Notes: generated by a model not told the origin, from the letters alone. Shown: positions 7,760-18,694, counted from the first letter of the stretch. The stretch: DNA of 64,000 nucleotides from Serratia sp. Ag1 (GCF_000743355.1 NZ_JQEI01000011.1:1-64000); one strand, 5' to 3'. Program-made: numbers and translations.

Positions 7760-9232
7760 ATGCACGCCCAAAACCGTTGGTTGATCCTGGTCATGATCTC
7801 CAGCGCATTATTTTTAATCATTACCGATATGACGGTACTTTATACTGCCCTGCCACGGCTGACCGAGGCACTGAACGCTACCGCATCACAAAAACTCTGG
7901 ATCGTGAATGCCTATCCACTAGTAGTCGCCGGATTGCTGCCAGGCGCTGGCATGCTAAGCGATCGCGTCGGCCACAAAAAAATGTTTATCGCTGGGCTAC
8001 CCGTTTTTGCTCTGGCTTCGTTATGTGCCGCCTTTTCCCCTAGCGCTCAATGGCTGATTGCGGCACGAGCGTTTCTGGCCATCGGTGCCGCCATGATGAT
8101 GCCTGCCACACTGTCTATCGTGCGTCATGTGTTTACCGATGAACGCGAGCGGGCACTGGCGATCGGCATCTGGGCAGCGGTTGCCTCTGGTGCTGCAGCA
8201 CTTGGGCCAGTCGTCGGCGGAGCTTTGCTGGCCTATTTCTGGTGGGGAGCGGTGTTTTTGATTAACGTGCCGGTCGTAATGCTGGTATTACCTTTGGCAG
8301 GCTACTTTATCCCACAATGTGGCGGCGACAAAAAACGCCCCTGCGATGTGATGGGCTCGATACAAATCATGCTCGGCCTGGTTGCAGCCATCTATGCGTT
8401 GAAAGAATTAAGCAAACCCACCCTTTCATTACGCGATTTTGCGATTGCAGTCACCTTCGGCATCCTGTTTCTGACGCTATTTGTTCGCCGTCAGCGGCAA
8501 GCTCTGCACCCCATGATCGACTTCTCTCTGTTTCGCAACCGCATGTTTGCCAGCGGTGTCGGTGTGGCGATCATGTCGATGATCGCGCTGGTCGGGGTCG
8601 AACTGGTTCTGAGTCAACGTCTGCAACTGGTACTGGGGATGTCCCCCTTAGTGGCTGCGCTGTTTATTCTCCCGATTCCAGTAGCTTCCGCGCTGGCTGG
8701 GCCATTGGCCGGGATGTTGATGCCACGCTATGGTGAACGCAGTATGCTAATTGGTGGTTTTGCTCTCACCGCGCTGGGTATTCTTGGCGTTGTCCTCTGG
8801 TATCAAGGCAACGTAGTGATGCAGCTTATTTGTCTGTTTATTATCGGTTTTGGTCTTGGTGGCGCGATTACTGCCGCCTCTACCGCCATCATGCTGAATG
8901 CCCCCGAAGAGAAAGCCGGTATGGTGGCTTCTATTGAGGATGTTTCCTGGGAACTGGGCGGCGTATTAGGCATCACGCTGTTGGGTGGTTTAATGACGGC
9001 AGTTTATAGCCACAGCCTGGCATTGCCCGACAGCCTGCCGGTTGACGATCTGGCCTATGACAGTATTGATGAGGCACTGCGATTAGCAGCAAATATGGGG
9101 GCTGACAGTGCCGCCAGACTGGCCCACCTGGCTCGCGCAGCCTTCGATCAGGCATTTATCGCCGTCCTGGTTGCCGCAGCCATACTGGTTAGCCTGAGTG
9201 CTGGCGTATTAAAGTTCGCCCTGCGTCAGTAA
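7760..9232 (+). CDS. DHA2-type MFS multidrug exporter (SmvA-like)
   Basis: This 490-residue inner membrane drug:H+ antiporter is of the 14-segment DHA2 class. The MFS loop 2-3 motif is visible as GMLSDRVGHKKMFIAG (residues about 63-78). The DHA2-type antiporter motif is in GIWAAVASGAAALGPVVGGALL. Other shared stretches resemble SmvA, such as LIAARAFLAIGAAMMMPATLSIVRHVF and AVFLINVPVVMLVLPL. SmvA exports methyl viologen, acriflavine and cationic biocides; the substrate here is inferred only from that resemblance. The neighbouring divergent TetR gene is the likely regulator. Together with dps it occupies the position of E. coli kch between yciI and clsA. Confidence 0.88.
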   Translation: MHAQNRWLILVMISSALFLIITDMTVLYTALPRLTEALNATASQKLWIVNAYPLVVAGLLPGAGMLSDRVGHKKMFIAGLPVFALASLCAAFSPSAQWLIAARAFLAIGAAMMMPATLSIVRHVFTDERERALAIGIWAAVASGAAALGPVVGGALLAYFWWGAVFLINVPVVMLVLPLAGYFIPQCGGDKKRPCDVMGSIQIMLGLVAAIYALKELSKPTLSLRDFAIAVTFGILFLTLFVRRQRQALHPMIDFSLFRNRMFASGVGVAIMSMIALVGVELVLSQRLQLVLGMSPLVAALFILPIPVASALAGPLAGMLMPRYGERSMLIGGFALTALGILGVVLWYQGNVVMQLICLFIIGFGLGGAITAASTAIMLNAPEEKAGMVASIEDVSWELGGVLGITLLGGLMTAVYSHSLALPDSLPVDDLAYDSIDEALRLAANMGADSAARLAHLARAAFDQAFIAVLVAAAILVSLSAGVLKFALRQ

Positions 9233-9362
9233 AGGCTCTACTCTTTTAGTACTATCGGTTTAAACGATTATATTGATACCTGCTACCGTCTTTAACCTTG
9301 GGATTAATCCAGTTACCGTATTGATATTGAACGTTGGAACAGTCAATCAGGAGAAGATTATT

Positions 9363-9854
9363 ATGGCAACGGCAAAGAAAACAGCAAAAACCCATATCGG
9401 CCTAGATATTAAACAATCCGTAAAACTCGCTGAAGCATTGAATGCCCTGTTGGCGAACTATCAGGTGCTGTATATGAACGTGCGCGGCTATCATTGGAAT
9501 ATTTCTGGTCCGCACTTCTTTGAACTGCACGTTAAATTTGAAGAAACCTATAACGATCTGCTGCTCAAAGTTGACGAACTGGCTGAACGTATCCTGACCT
9601 TGGGTTCCCAACCACGTCACGCTTTTAGTGACTATCTGAAAACGGCAGACATCAAAGAAGATACCAACGTGACTGACGATAAAGGCACGCTGCGCGGTCT
9701 GCTGAGCGGTTATGCCATTTTGCTGCAACAGCAGCGCGAATTGCTGGCACTGGCCGCAGACGCTGGCGATGAAGGTACCTCTTCGCTGATGAGTGATTAC
9801 ATTAAAGAGCAGGAAAAACAGGTGTGGATGTTGAACGCCTATCTGGGTAAATAA
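9363..9854 (+). CDS. dps: Dps-family DNA-protecting ferritin
   Basis: Dps proteins form dodecamers that oxidise Fe(II) with hydrogen peroxide, store iron and shield DNA. The 163-residue product has the inter-subunit ferroxidase ligands at the expected spacing: His44 (YHWN), His56, Glu60 (Asp in E. coli), Asp71 and Glu75 (KVDELAER). The N-terminus (MATAKKTAKTH) is Lys-rich, as in DNA-binding members. The frame runs back to 9273, but the ATG at 9363 has AGGAGA 11 bases upstream. It is not the direct E. coli Dps type by sequence and may be one of two Dps paralogues in this genome. It has its own terminator. Confidence 0.9.
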   Translation: MATAKKTAKTHIGLDIKQSVKLAEALNALLANYQVLYMNVRGYHWNISGPHFFELHVKFEETYNDLLLKVDELAERILTLGSQPRHAFSDYLKTADIKEDTNVTDDKGTLRGLLSGYAILLQQQRELLALAADAGDEGTSSLMSDYIKEQEKQVWMLNAYLGK

Positions 9855-9869
9855 TCCTTAGTACCAAAC

Positions 9870-9900
9870 AAAACAGTCCCATCGGGGACTGTTTTGTTTT
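9870..9900. terminator. Terminator after dps
   Basis: A perfect 11-bp stem (AAAACAGTCCC 9870-9880 with GGGACTGTTTT 9885-9895) is followed by T-rich sequence. It lies between convergent dps and yciY and can act in both directions. Confidence 0.9.
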
Positions 9901-10075
9901 ACCACTCGTAAGCCACTACGAACAACAATGCACGGCGGTGCTGATCGTCTAACCGGCTGCGCACACGAATAATATGCCGGTTGTTGCATGACTGACGTTC
10001 CAGCCAATGGTGCCTGCGCCGCTGGCGTAACCTGAGCATTCTCCAGCGTCCCACTTCGTTTCTACTGCGTCTCAT
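9899..10075 (-). CDS. yciY: YciY-family small basic protein
   Basis: This small protein (58 residues; E. coli YciY is 57) is very rich in Arg and of unknown function. The N-terminus MRRSRNEVGRWRMLR matches YciY (KRSRTEVGRWRMQR), followed by RHHWLERQSCNN. The position, next to and divergent from clsA, is the same as in E. coli. An in-frame ATG 15 bases upstream is possible, but the ATG at 10075 gives the conserved N-terminus. Confidence 0.8.
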   Translation of the reverse strand: MRRSRNEVGRWRMLRLRQRRRHHWLERQSCNNRHIIRVRSRLDDQHRRALLFVVAYEW

Positions 10076-10315
10076 CGTTGTATCACCCATCCAATGCCAG
10101 TCGCGCGCATTATAGTCTTTTCGGCCAGCGATCCAAGTTGCTCCTCACTTGTGCTGGCAATCGAACTGACTCATAAATGGTAAATCTGGGCATTTTCGCT
10201 CACGGCTTTGCGTCAACCTTTTTTATGTAACTTAAGTACAGGGAAAGGGTTTCACCTTTACCATTCTGTGCGTACACTCACTATTGACAGTTTGTGGATG
10301 GGATTTTTCGCCTTT

Positions 10316-11776
10316 ATGACAACATTTTATACTGTAATCAGTTGGCTTCTCTTGTTCGGTTACTGGCTAATTATTGCCGGGGTAACATTGCGGATTCTGA
10401 TGCGGCGGCGCACTGTTCCTTCCGCCATGGCCTGGCTGCTGGTGATCTATATTCTGCCGTTAGTGGGAATCGTCGCCTATCTCTCTTTTGGTGAATTGCA
10501 CTTAGGTAAACGCCGTGCCGAACGCGCCAAAGCCATGTGGCCTTCAACCGCCCGTTGGCTGAATGAGCTGAAAGAAAGCCGCCGGATTTTCGCCACAGAA
10601 TACAGTGAGGTTGCTCGCCCGCTGTTCCAGCTTTGCCATCACCGGCAAGGTATTGATGGTGTCAAAGGTAACCAGTTGCAGTTGCTCACCACCACCGACA
10701 ATACGCTGAAAGCGTTGACTCGTGATATTGAACTGGCACAGCACAATATTGAGATGGTCTTTTACATCTGGCAACCAGGGGGATTGGTCGATCAGGTGGC
10801 TGAAGCGCTGATGGCCGCCGCACGTCGTGGGGTGCATTGCCGTTTGATGCTCGATTCCGCTGGCAGCGTGCAATTCTTCCGCAGCCCCTACCCTGGTATG
10901 ATGCGCAACGCCGGGATTGAAGTGGTCGAAGCACTCAAAGTAAATCTGTTCCGCGTATTCCTGCGGCGCATGGATTTACGCCAGCACCGTAAGATCGTGC
11001 TGATCGATAATTACATCGCTTACACGGGCAGCATGAACATGGTTGACCCACGCTTCTTCAAGCAAGATGCGGGAGTCGGCCAGTGGGTCGATCTGATGGC
11101 CCGAACAGAAGGTCCGGTCGCCACCACCATGGGGATTGTTTATGCCTGTGACTGGGAGATCGAGACCGGCAAACGTATTCTGCCACCACCACCTGACGTC
11201 AATATCATGCCATTCGAGCAGGAAAGCGGCCACACTATTCAAGTTATTGCATCCGGCCCGGGTTTCCCTGAAGAGATGATCCACCAGGCGTTACTCACTG
11301 CGGTTTATTCCGCTCGTGAGCAACTGATTATGACCACGCCTTACTTCGTCCCCAGTGACGATCTGTTGCATGCCATTTGCACGGCAGCACTGCGCGGCGT
11401 TGAGGTCAGCATCATCGTTCCGCACGACAATGATTCGATGATGGTCCGTTGGGCCAGCCGCGCTTTCTTCTCCGAACTGTTGGAAGCCGGGGTGAAAATT
11501 TACCAGTTTAAAGGCGGGTTGCTGCACACCAAGAGCGTGCTGGTTGACGGCCAGCTCAGCCTGGTGGGCACAGTCAATCTGGACATGCGCAGCCTGTGGC
11601 TGAACTTTGAAGTCACCTTGGTGATTGACGATGCCGGTTTCGGCAGCGATTTGGCCTGTGTGCAAGATGATTACATCGCTCGCTCGCAATTACTGGATGG
11701 GCAAGAGTGGCTGAAACGCCCATTCTGGCACCGCATCGTTGAGCGTTTGTTCTACTTTTTCAGTCCGTTGCTGTAA
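10316..11776 (+). CDS. clsA: Cardiolipin synthase A
   Basis: ClsA condenses two phosphatidylglycerol molecules to cardiolipin and glycerol at the inner membrane. The 486-residue product has two N-terminal membrane segments (about 5-27 and 38-58) and two phospholipase D HKD motifs: HRKIVLID...GSMN (about residues 224-239) and HTKSVLVD...GTVNLD (about 404-419). The frame is open upstream to 10208, but the ATG at 10316 ([10 protein letters not shown]) gives exactly the E. coli length and N-terminus. It is followed after 55 bases by yciU. Confidence 0.97.
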   Translation: MTTFYTVISWLLLFGYWLIIAGVTLRILMRRRTVPSAMAWLLVIYILPLVGIVAYLSFGELHLGKRRAERAKAMWPSTARWLNELKESRRIFATEYSEVARPLFQLCHHRQGIDGVKGNQLQLLTTTDNTLKALTRDIELAQHNIEMVFYIWQPGGLVDQVAEALMAAARRGVHCRLMLDSAGSVQFFRSPYPGMMRNAGIEVVEALKVNLFRVFLRRMDLRQHRKIVLIDNYIAYTGSMNMVDPRFFKQDAGVGQWVDLMARTEGPVATTMGIVYACDWEIETGKRILPPPPDVNIMPFEQESGHTIQVIASGPGFPEEMIHQALLTAVYSAREQLIMTTPYFVPSDDLLHAICTAALRGVEVSIIVPHDNDSMMVRWASRAFFSELLEAGVKIYQFKGGLLHTKSVLVDGQLSLVGTVNLDMRSLWLNFEVTLVIDDAGFGSDLACVQDDYIARSQLLDGQEWLKRPFWHRIVERLFYFFSPLL

Positions 11777-11831
11777 AAGCCACGGCGGGCATGGTTTAAT
11801 AATGCCAACTCATTTGTTATCGGGATTTTTT

Positions 11832-12155
11832 ATGGATTTGAATAATCGCCTTACCGAAGATGAAACGCTGGAGCAGGCTTACGATATCTTCCTGGAATTG
11901 GCTGGCGACAACCTGGATCCGGCAGACATCATACTGTTTAACCTGCAATTTGAAGAGCGTGGTGGCGCAGAGCTGTACGATCCGGCTGAAGACTGGCAGG
12001 AGCACGTGGATTACGATCTTAACCCGGATTTTTTTGCTGAAGTGGTCATTGGTTTAGCTGACAACGAGGGCGAACCGATTAACGATGTATTTGCCCGCAT
12101 CCTGATTTGCCGCGAGAAAGACCACAAGCTGTGCCATATCTTGTGGAAAGAGTAA
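11832..12155 (+). CDS. yciU: DUF440 protein YciU
   Basis: This very acidic 107-residue cytoplasmic protein of the YciU/HI1450 family is proposed to be a double-stranded-DNA mimic. The sequence [20 protein letters not shown]...[45 protein letters not shown] is nearly identical to E. coli YciU. The start is the ATG at 11832. It is probably cotranscribed with clsA and is convergent with oppF across a shared terminator. Confidence 0.94.
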   Translation: MDLNNRLTEDETLEQAYDIFLELAGDNLDPADIILFNLQFEERGGAELYDPAEDWQEHVDYDLNPDFFAEVVIGLADNEGEPINDVFARILICREKDHKLCHILWKE

Positions 12156-12170
12156 GAGCCTCATTGAGAT

Positions 12171-12197
12171 AAAAAACCTGCCATCGGCAGGTTTTTT
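12171..12197. terminator. Bidirectional terminator between yciU and oppF
   Basis: A 12-bp perfect stem (AAAAAACCTGCC / GGCAGGTTTTTT, 3-base loop) has A/T tracts on both sides, serving convergent yciU and oppF. Confidence 0.93.
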
Positions 12198-12213
12198 ATT
12201 GCTCACTCGTCAA

Positions 12214-13212
12214 TCACAACGGATCGACTTTCAGGCAAGAGACCGCATGGCGGAAACTGCCTTCCAGCAACGGGCGGGTTTTGCCGCACTCCGGCCCAGC
12301 GATCGGGCAGCGCGTGCGGAACACACAGCCAGAAGGTGGGTTGATCGGTGATGGTAATTCCCCTTCCAGCAGTTGGATCTGCTTATCACGCTCTTTATCG
12401 GGATCAGGAATCGGTACTGCTGACATCAGCGCCTTGGTATAAGGGTGCTGCGGATTATGGTACACCTCATCATAGGTTCCCAACTCAACCGCATGGCCCA
12501 AATACATCACCAGCACACGATCGGAAATATGCTTCACCACCGCCAAATCGTGAGCGATAAAGATCAGCGAAAGCCCCATCTCACGCTGTAATTGCTGTAA
12601 CAGATTCACGACCTGTGCCTGAATCGAAACATCCAGCGCCGAGACCGGTTCATCACAGATCACCAGTTTTGGCTCCAGGATCAAGGCACGGGCAATGCCG
12701 ATACGTTGGCATTGCCCGCCAGAAAACTCGTGCGGATAGCGGTTGATCAGGTTTGGTAGCAGGCCAACCTTCATCATCATCGCTTTCACCTTGTCCTTCA
12801 CTTCCTGGCGCGGCATTTTCGGGTGATAGGTTCGCAGCGGCTCAGCAATAATTTCACCAATGGTCATACGCGGATTAAGCGAAGCCAGTGGATCCTGGAA
12901 AATCATTTGAATGTCGCTACGCGTATTGCGCCAATCCGCATCACTCATTCCCAGCAGATCTTTACCCAACCAGGCAACTCGGCCACTGGTGGCTTTCACC
13001 AAGCCGATAATCGCGCGGGCGAAAGTGGATTTACCACAGCCAGACTCTCCCACCACACCCAAGGTTTCGCCTTCGAACAGCCGTAAGGTGACCCCATCTA
13101 CCGCTTTCAGGGTTTTCGGTGCCTGCCAGAACCACTGTTTATCATCGTGAATGTCAAAATGAACTTTTAAATCGGCCACTTCGAGCAACACTTTTTTATC
13201 AGTTGCGGTCAT
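12214..13212 (-). CDS. oppF: Oligopeptide ABC transporter ATPase OppF
   Basis: OppF is one of two cytoplasmic ATPases of the Opp importer for 2-5 residue peptides, including cell-wall peptides. The 332-residue product has Walker [10 protein letters not shown] (about 55-63), the Q-loop IFQDP, the ABC signature FSGGQCQR, Walker [13 protein letters not shown] and the switch His in FIAHDLAVV. The C-terminal oligopeptide-binding extension contains the Cys-rich [14 protein letters not shown], probably ligating an Fe-S cluster as in related ATPases. It is the last gene of oppABCDF; its ATG overlaps the oppD stop by 4 bases. Confidence 0.97.
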   Translation of the reverse strand: MTATDKKVLLEVADLKVHFDIHDDKQWFWQAPKTLKAVDGVTLRLFEGETLGVVGESGCGKSTFARAIIGLVKATSGRVAWLGKDLLGMSDADWRNTRSDIQMIFQDPLASLNPRMTIGEIIAEPLRTYHPKMPRQEVKDKVKAMMMKVGLLPNLINRYPHEFSGGQCQRIGIARALILEPKLVICDEPVSALDVSIQAQVVNLLQQLQREMGLSLIFIAHDLAVVKHISDRVLVMYLGHAVELGTYDEVYHNPQHPYTKALMSAVPIPDPDKERDKQIQLLEGELPSPINPPSGCVFRTRCPIAGPECGKTRPLLEGSFRHAVSCLKVDPL

Positions 13213-14192
13213 ACCAAGGCCTCCACAGGGTTGAAACAGGCACGCAGACGCCCTTCAGCAAACGGCTCCAACGGCGGAGCGTTCACGCACTGCTCCATGG
13301 CATACGGGCAACGCGGCTGGAACGGGCAACCTTTCGGCAAGCGCAACAGGTTTGGTGGATTCCCTGGAATGGTCAGCAACGCGCCATTCTCTGCATCTAA
13401 ACGTGGTACCGCATTCAGTAACCCAATGGAGTAAGGGTGGCTTGGACGATAGAACACATCGCGCGCGCTGCCATATTCCATCGTTCGCCCAGCATACATC
13501 ACCAATACTTTGTTACAGATCCCCGCCACCACGCCCAAATCGTGGGTAATCATAATGATTGCGGTATTAAATTCGCGCTTCAACTCGTTCAGCAGCGTCA
13601 TGATTTGTGCCTGCACCGTCACATCCAGCGCAGTTGTCGGCTCATCGGCGATCAGCAATTTAGGCCGACATAGCAATGCCATAGCAATCATCACCCGTTG
13701 GCGCATACCGCCGGAAAACTCATGTGGATACATGCGCATGCGTTTACGCGCCTCTGGCATTTTGACCGCATCCAACAGTTGTACCGACTCTTCAAACGCT
13801 TCACTTTTACTCATCCCCTTATGCAACATCAGCACTTCCATCAGTTGCTCACCCACACGCATATAAGGGTTAAGTGAAGTCATCGGGTCTTGAAAGATCA
13901 TTGAGATCTCTTCTGCCCGCAGCTTGTTAAGCTCATTTTCCGGCAGATTGAGGATTTCACGGCCATTAAACTTCGCCGATCCACCGATGCGACCATTGCT
14001 GGCCAGCAAGCCCATCAGCGCAAAAGCCGTCTGCGATTTGCCGGAACCAGACTCCCCGACGATCCCCAGCGTTTCGCCCGCGCGCAGATCGAAGTTCAGA
14101 TCGTTAACCGCCGTGACCTCACCGTCCGGCGTAGCAAAGGTGACACGCAGATCGTTGACGTCCAGCAACAACGGATTTTCAATAATGTTCAT
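13209..14192 (-). CDS. oppD: Oligopeptide ABC transporter ATPase OppD
   Basis: OppD is the second ATPase of the Opp importer. The 327-residue product shows Walker A GESGSGKS (46-53), signature FSGGMRQRV, Walker [13 protein letters not shown] and switch MITHDLGVV. The C-terminal Cys cluster ([14 protein letters not shown]) matches the family. It is slightly shorter than E. coli OppD (337) because of a shorter N-terminus. It overlaps oppF by 4 bases and follows oppC after 11 bases, so translation is probably coupled. Confidence 0.97.
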   Translation of the reverse strand: MNIIENPLLLDVNDLRVTFATPDGEVTAVNDLNFDLRAGETLGIVGESGSGKSQTAFALMGLLASNGRIGGSAKFNGREILNLPENELNKLRAEEISMIFQDPMTSLNPYMRVGEQLMEVLMLHKGMSKSEAFEESVQLLDAVKMPEARKRMRMYPHEFSGGMRQRVMIAMALLCRPKLLIADEPTTALDVTVQAQIMTLLNELKREFNTAIIMITHDLGVVAGICNKVLVMYAGRTMEYGSARDVFYRPSHPYSIGLLNAVPRLDAENGALLTIPGNPPNLLRLPKGCPFQPRCPYAMEQCVNAPPLEPFAEGRLRACFNPVEALV

Positions 14193-14203
14193 GATGGCAC
14201 TCC

Positions 14204-15109
14204 TTAACGATCTTTCGGATCGAGGGCATCACGCAGGCCATCGCCGATAAAGTTGAAACAAAACAGAGTGACAACCAGGAAACCGGCTGGGAACAGCAGC
14301 AACCACGGTGAAACTTCCATCGAGTTGGCACCATCGCTGAGCAATGCGCCCCAACTGCTTAACGGCTCCTGCGTGCCTAACCCCAGGAAACTGAGGAAGG
14401 ATTCAAACAGGATCATGCTCGGCACCAGCAACGATGCATAAACCACCACCACTCCCAGTACGTTTGGCACAATGTGGCGCAACACGATATTGCGGGTCGA
14501 AACACCACACACCAGCGCCGCTTCGATGAACTCTTTACGCTTCAGGCTCAGGGTCTGGCCGCGCACAATACGTGCCATATCCAGCCACGACACCATACCG
14601 ATCGCCACAAAAATCAATAGGATATTCTGGCCAAAGAACGTGACCAGCAGGATCACGAAGAACATAAACGGGAAAGAATTTAGGATCTCCAGTAGACGCA
14701 TCATCACCGAGTCAATCTTGCCCCCCAGATAACCGGACGTCGCGCCATACAACGTGCCTACCACCACCGCCACCAGTGCGGCGGCGACACCGACCATCAG
14801 CGAAATACGCCCGCCAATCGCCACACGCACCAGCAGATCGCGACCGGAAGAATCCGTGCCAAAATAGTGAGCAGACTCAATGCTTGGTGCCGCCGACATC
14901 ATTGCCCAGTCGGTATCGTCATAAGCAAATTGCGACAACATCGGGGCAAAGAATACAAATAGGGTGATCAACGCCAAGACAAACAGGCTGGTCACCGCCG
15001 CGCGGTTATGCACAAAGCGCCGACGCGCATCCTGCCATAGGCTACGCCCTTCAACCTCGAGCTTTTCGCTGAAGTTTTCCAGAGCTTCGCTGTTCTTTTT
15101 CGTCAACAT
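14204..15109 (-). CDS. oppC: Oligopeptide ABC transporter permease OppC
   Basis: OppC is an inner membrane permease forming the Opp channel with OppB. The 301-residue product keeps the N-terminal cytoplasmic helix ([25 protein letters not shown]). The binding-protein-dependent transport signature, the EAA loop contacting the ATPases, is [21 protein letters not shown]. Hydrophobic segments number about six. It is nearly identical to E. coli OppC along its whole length. It is separated from oppB by 15 bases. Confidence 0.97.
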   Translation of the reverse strand: MLTKKNSEALENFSEKLEVEGRSLWQDARRRFVHNRAAVTSLFVLALITLFVFFAPMLSQFAYDDTDWAMMSAAPSIESAHYFGTDSSGRDLLVRVAIGGRISLMVGVAAALVAVVVGTLYGATSGYLGGKIDSVMMRLLEILNSFPFMFFVILLVTFFGQNILLIFVAIGMVSWLDMARIVRGQTLSLKRKEFIEAALVCGVSTRNIVLRHIVPNVLGVVVVYASLLVPSMILFESFLSFLGLGTQEPLSSWGALLSDGANSMEVSPWLLLFPAGFLVVTLFCFNFIGDGLRDALDPKDR

Positions 15110-15124
15110 AATGCGTGCTCCAGA

Positions 15125-16045
15125 TTAATAGCGGATTTTCGGATCGATCACGGCGTACAGCACGTCAACGATCGCGTTGAACAGAATCGTCAAAGCACCC
15201 ACCAGAATGGTCAGGCTCAGAACCAGCGAGTAATCACGGTTCAGCGCGCCGTTGACAAATAGCTGACCAATCCCCGGCAGACCATAGATAGTTTCAATCA
15301 CCATGGAACCGGTGATAATGCCGACAAACGCAGGCCCCATATAAGACAACACGGGTAACAATGCAGGCTTCAACGCATGGCGGAAGATAATCCGACGCAT
15401 CGGCAGGCCTTTGGCGCGTGCAGTGCGGATAAAGTTGGAGTGCAGCACTTCAATCATTGAACCACGCGTAATACGGGCGATGCTGGCGATGTAGGCCAGC
15501 GACAATGCCACCATCGGCAGGAGCATGAACTTCAGCGCCCCACCGTTCCAGCCGCCACCGGGCAACCATTTCAAGGTGATGGCAAAAATCAGTACCAGCA
15601 AGGGGGCGACCACAAAACTGGGGATCACCACCCCGGTCATGGCAAACCCCATTACCGTGTAGTCCCATTTGGTGTTCTGCTTCAGCGCAGCGATCACCCC
15701 GGCACTGACACCCAGCACCACCGCCAGCATAAAGGCAGCAAAACCGAGCTTGGCCGAAACCGGAAAGGAAGCCGCCACTAAATCGTTAACCGAATAGTCT
15801 TTATATTTAAACGACGGGCCGAAATCGCCTTTCGACAGTTGCACTAAATAATGCCCGTACTGTTTCCAGATCGGATCGTTCAGATGGTATTTGGCTTCAA
15901 TATTGGCCATGACTTCTGGCGGTAACGCGCGCTCGCCGGTAAATGGGCTACCGGGTGCCAAACGCATCATAAAGAAAGAGATGGTGATAAGAATAAATAG
16001 TGTCGGGATCGCCTCTAACAGGCGACGAAAGATAAATTTAAGCAT
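15125..16045 (-). CDS. oppB: Oligopeptide ABC transporter permease OppB
   Basis: OppB is the other Opp permease. The 306-residue product starts MLKFIFRRLLEAIPTLFILITISFF and has the EAA loop RTARAKGLPMRRIIFRHALKPAL. The frame is open to 16105, but the ATG at 16045 gives exactly the E. coli length. It lies 74 bases downstream of oppA in the same operon; that gap may hold processing or attenuation signals that lower expression relative to oppA, but no strong hairpin is obvious. Confidence 0.97.
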   Translation of the reverse strand: MLKFIFRRLLEAIPTLFILITISFFMMRLAPGSPFTGERALPPEVMANIEAKYHLNDPIWKQYGHYLVQLSKGDFGPSFKYKDYSVNDLVAASFPVSAKLGFAAFMLAVVLGVSAGVIAALKQNTKWDYTVMGFAMTGVVIPSFVVAPLLVLIFAITLKWLPGGGWNGGALKFMLLPMVALSLAYIASIARITRGSMIEVLHSNFIRTARAKGLPMRRIIFRHALKPALLPVLSYMGPAFVGIITGSMVIETIYGLPGIGQLFVNGALNRDYSLVLSLTILVGALTILFNAIVDVLYAVIDPKIRY

Positions 16046-16119
16046 AGCCCTGCTCCAGCCTGATAACGGCTTATCGTCTGAAAATGGGCCTGCGGCTTGT
16101 GCCACCGGCCCTTACCGTA

Positions 16120-17757
16120 TCAATGCTTGATAATGTACAGATTTTTGTCGTACACGTTATCAAGCGGGTCGGTCTCGGTGTAGCCACCAACATAAGGCTT
16201 CACCAAACGGGCATTCACGTAGTAGTAAACTGGCGCGATAACCGAGTCTTTATCCAACTGGGCCTCGGCTTTCTGATAGAGCGCAGCGCGTTCTTCTTTA
16301 GTTTTGGCTTGCAGTGTGTCAGCCACTAACTTATCGAACACCGGGTTTTTATAATGTGAGGTGTTGTTGCTGCTGTCAGACAGCATGGTATTCACAAAAG
16401 CACTAGGTTCATTGTAGTCAGCACACCAGGCAGCACGTGCCACGTCATAATTGCCCTGATGGCGGCTATCCAGGAAAGTTTTCCACTCCTGATTCACCAG
16501 CTTCACATCCACCCCCAGGTTTTTCTTCCAGATCGAGGCGGCAGCGATCGCCAGTTTTTTATGTAAATCGGAGGTGTTGTACAACAGCGAGAAGGCCAAC
16601 GGTTTATCGGGGCCATACCCTGCCTCGGTCAACAGCTTTTTAGCTTCTTCGTTACGTTTGTCCTGCGTCCAGCCGAACCACTCTGGCGCGGTCATTTTTG
16701 CGCCATCAACGTAAGGAGGGGTATAACTGTAAGCTGGCAAATCACCCTGATTTTTGACTTTATTGACGATGATATCGCGGTCCAGCCCCAGTTTGAGCGC
16801 CTCACGCACACGGGCATCGTTAAACGGCGCTTTCTGGTTGTTCATTTCGTAATAGTAGGTACAGACATACGGCGCGATGCGAACTTCGTTCGGGATCTCT
16901 TTTTTCAGCTTCTGGAACAGTTCGATCGGCAAGTTATTATAGGTCATGTCGATCTCACCGGTACGATAGCGGTTTACATCGGTCACTTCCGATGAGATCG
17001 GCAGGAAGGTCACTTTATTGATCACAGTTTTAGCGTTATCCCAATATTCCGGGTTACGCTCCAGCACGATACGTTCGTTGACTACCCAGTCTTTCAGCTT
17101 ATAAGCGCCATTACTAACGTAGTTTTGTGGCAGAGTCCATTTCTCGCCAAACTTCTCCACCGCCTCTTTATTGACCGGCTTCATGGCGTAGTGCTGGGTC
17201 ATTTCCACCAGATAAGGCACCGGCTCGGTCAGCGTGACCTGGAAGGTGTGATCGTCAATCGCTTTCACGCCCAGGGTGGATTTGTCTTTTTTACCGGCAA
17301 TGATGTCATCGACGTTCTCTACGTGGGCATATTGCAGGTAGCTGGCATAAGGGGATGCGGTTTTCGGATCGACGATACGCTGCCAGCTATAGACGAAATC
17401 CTGTGCCGTTACCGGTTGGCCATTCGACCACTTGGCATCTTTGCGCAGATGGAAGGTCCACACTTTAAAGTCTTTATTATCCCAGCTCTCTGCCACGCCC
17501 GGCACGATGGCACCTTTCGGGTCCGTGTTGGCTAGCCCTTCAAGCAGATCGCGGGTCACGTTGTTTTCTGGGACCCCTTCAATTTTGTGTGGATCGAGAG
17601 ACTGCACTTCTGAACCATTGTTTTTAACGATTTCCTGCTTGTCTGCCAGTTGCACACCTGCTGGCACTTCTGCAGCGATAACGTTTCCCACTGCAGCAAT
17701 ACCTAACGCTGCGATAATGCCTGCCGCCAATAGCGATTTACTTGTGATGTTGTTCAT
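16120..17757 (-). CDS. oppA: Periplasmic oligopeptide-binding protein OppA
   Basis: OppA binds oligopeptides in the periplasm and delivers them to OppBCDF. The 545-residue product has a signal peptide (MNNITSKSLLAAGIIAALGIAAVGNVIAA, cleavage before EVPAGVQ). The SBP_bac_5 body follows, with the family segment at VVNERIVLERNPEYWDNAKTVINKVTF. An in-frame GTG lies at 17766, but GGGAG spaced 8 bases before the ATG at 17757 supports the latter. It is first in the operon. About 1.2 kb without genes lies upstream. In E. coli oppA is controlled by Lrp and the sRNA GcvB; no GcvB target is evident by eye here. Confidence 0.97.
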   Translation of the reverse strand: MNNITSKSLLAAGIIAALGIAAVGNVIAAEVPAGVQLADKQEIVKNNGSEVQSLDPHKIEGVPENNVTRDLLEGLANTDPKGAIVPGVAESWDNKDFKVWTFHLRKDAKWSNGQPVTAQDFVYSWQRIVDPKTASPYASYLQYAHVENVDDIIAGKKDKSTLGVKAIDDHTFQVTLTEPVPYLVEMTQHYAMKPVNKEAVEKFGEKWTLPQNYVSNGAYKLKDWVVNERIVLERNPEYWDNAKTVINKVTFLPISSEVTDVNRYRTGEIDMTYNNLPIELFQKLKKEIPNEVRIAPYVCTYYYEMNNQKAPFNDARVREALKLGLDRDIIVNKVKNQGDLPAYSYTPPYVDGAKMTAPEWFGWTQDKRNEEAKKLLTEAGYGPDKPLAFSLLYNTSDLHKKLAIAAASIWKKNLGVDVKLVNQEWKTFLDSRHQGNYDVARAAWCADYNEPSAFVNTMLSDSSNNTSHYKNPVFDKLVADTLQAKTKEERAALYQKAEAQLDKDSVIAPVYYYVNARLVKPYVGGYTETDPLDNVYDKNLYIIKH

Positions 17758-18426
17758 TTCATTCACTCCCGTTTTTATTATCGCAGAGCCATCATAGACC
17801 CTGCGTTACCCGCTAATCGGGTATGGTTTTAGCCAACTACCGCAGAACGATACGGCACGGCCCTGCTCCCGTATTACCTGTTGCTACCAGTAATACCCCT
17901 CATTACTGCTTGATGATGTAAAAGCTTCAGAAGCCACTCGAATTATTTGGGATATATTTCGAAACATTGAGTAAAAATCCAAATAAAACGACAGTCACAA
18001 AATTCGCTCCTGACTTACAGGAAAACCTAAGAATTATCGGCAATAAAGTTGCTCGGAAATTAGCAGAAGCCAAAATCCTTAGCCAATAATTTTTGCAAAT
18101 TTGTTAAGCATTTCGCTTTTATCCCTCAGAGGCTTGCCGAGTGCTGTCTCGATAAAAATCACTCCACCATTTTAATTACATGATTTTATTGAGCAAATGA
18201 AAGAGTACTCAGAAAACACTCCAGTTACTCAGAAATACGCCACTCTAAGAAACATTTAGTTAACAAACAAGCAGTTCAAAGAATAAACACCTACTTAGAT
18301 GCGGTTAGTCACTAATAACATCTGGATGAAACGGAGACAAGCCCTACAGAATGATGTGACTAAATTAACAGCAAACGTGCTCTGGTATGGGGAAACAAGT
18401 TTATGAAAAGTCTCGGGAATAAAGTG

Positions 18427-18553
18427 TATACCCAAAATAATTCGAGTTGCTTGTAGGCGGCAACGGAGCGAAGCCCCAGGAGCTTACTCAGGTAAGTGAC
18501 TGGGGTGAGTGAAGGCAGCCAACACCCAAGCAACTTGAAGTATGACGGGTATA
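18427..18553. repeat. Full-length ERIC element
   Basis: It runs from TATACCC to GGGTATA, exactly 127 bp, the canonical ERIC length. It contains the segments matched by the classical ERIC primers (CCCCAGGAGCTTAC and GTAAGTGACTGGGGTGAG). It is a noncoding palindromic repeat found in enterobacterial intergenic regions and can fold into a long stem when transcribed. Confidence 0.93.
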
Positions 18554-18694
18554 GTCGCTTTATTAGGCAATAAAACAAAACGTGGCCTGCACTGTAACGA
18601 AATAGAATAGAAAGCAAACAGATACTGCCGTTTATTAAAGCAGAATAAGATCTAAGTTGAATGATTAAAAAATAATTTAAGTCAGTAATTAATC

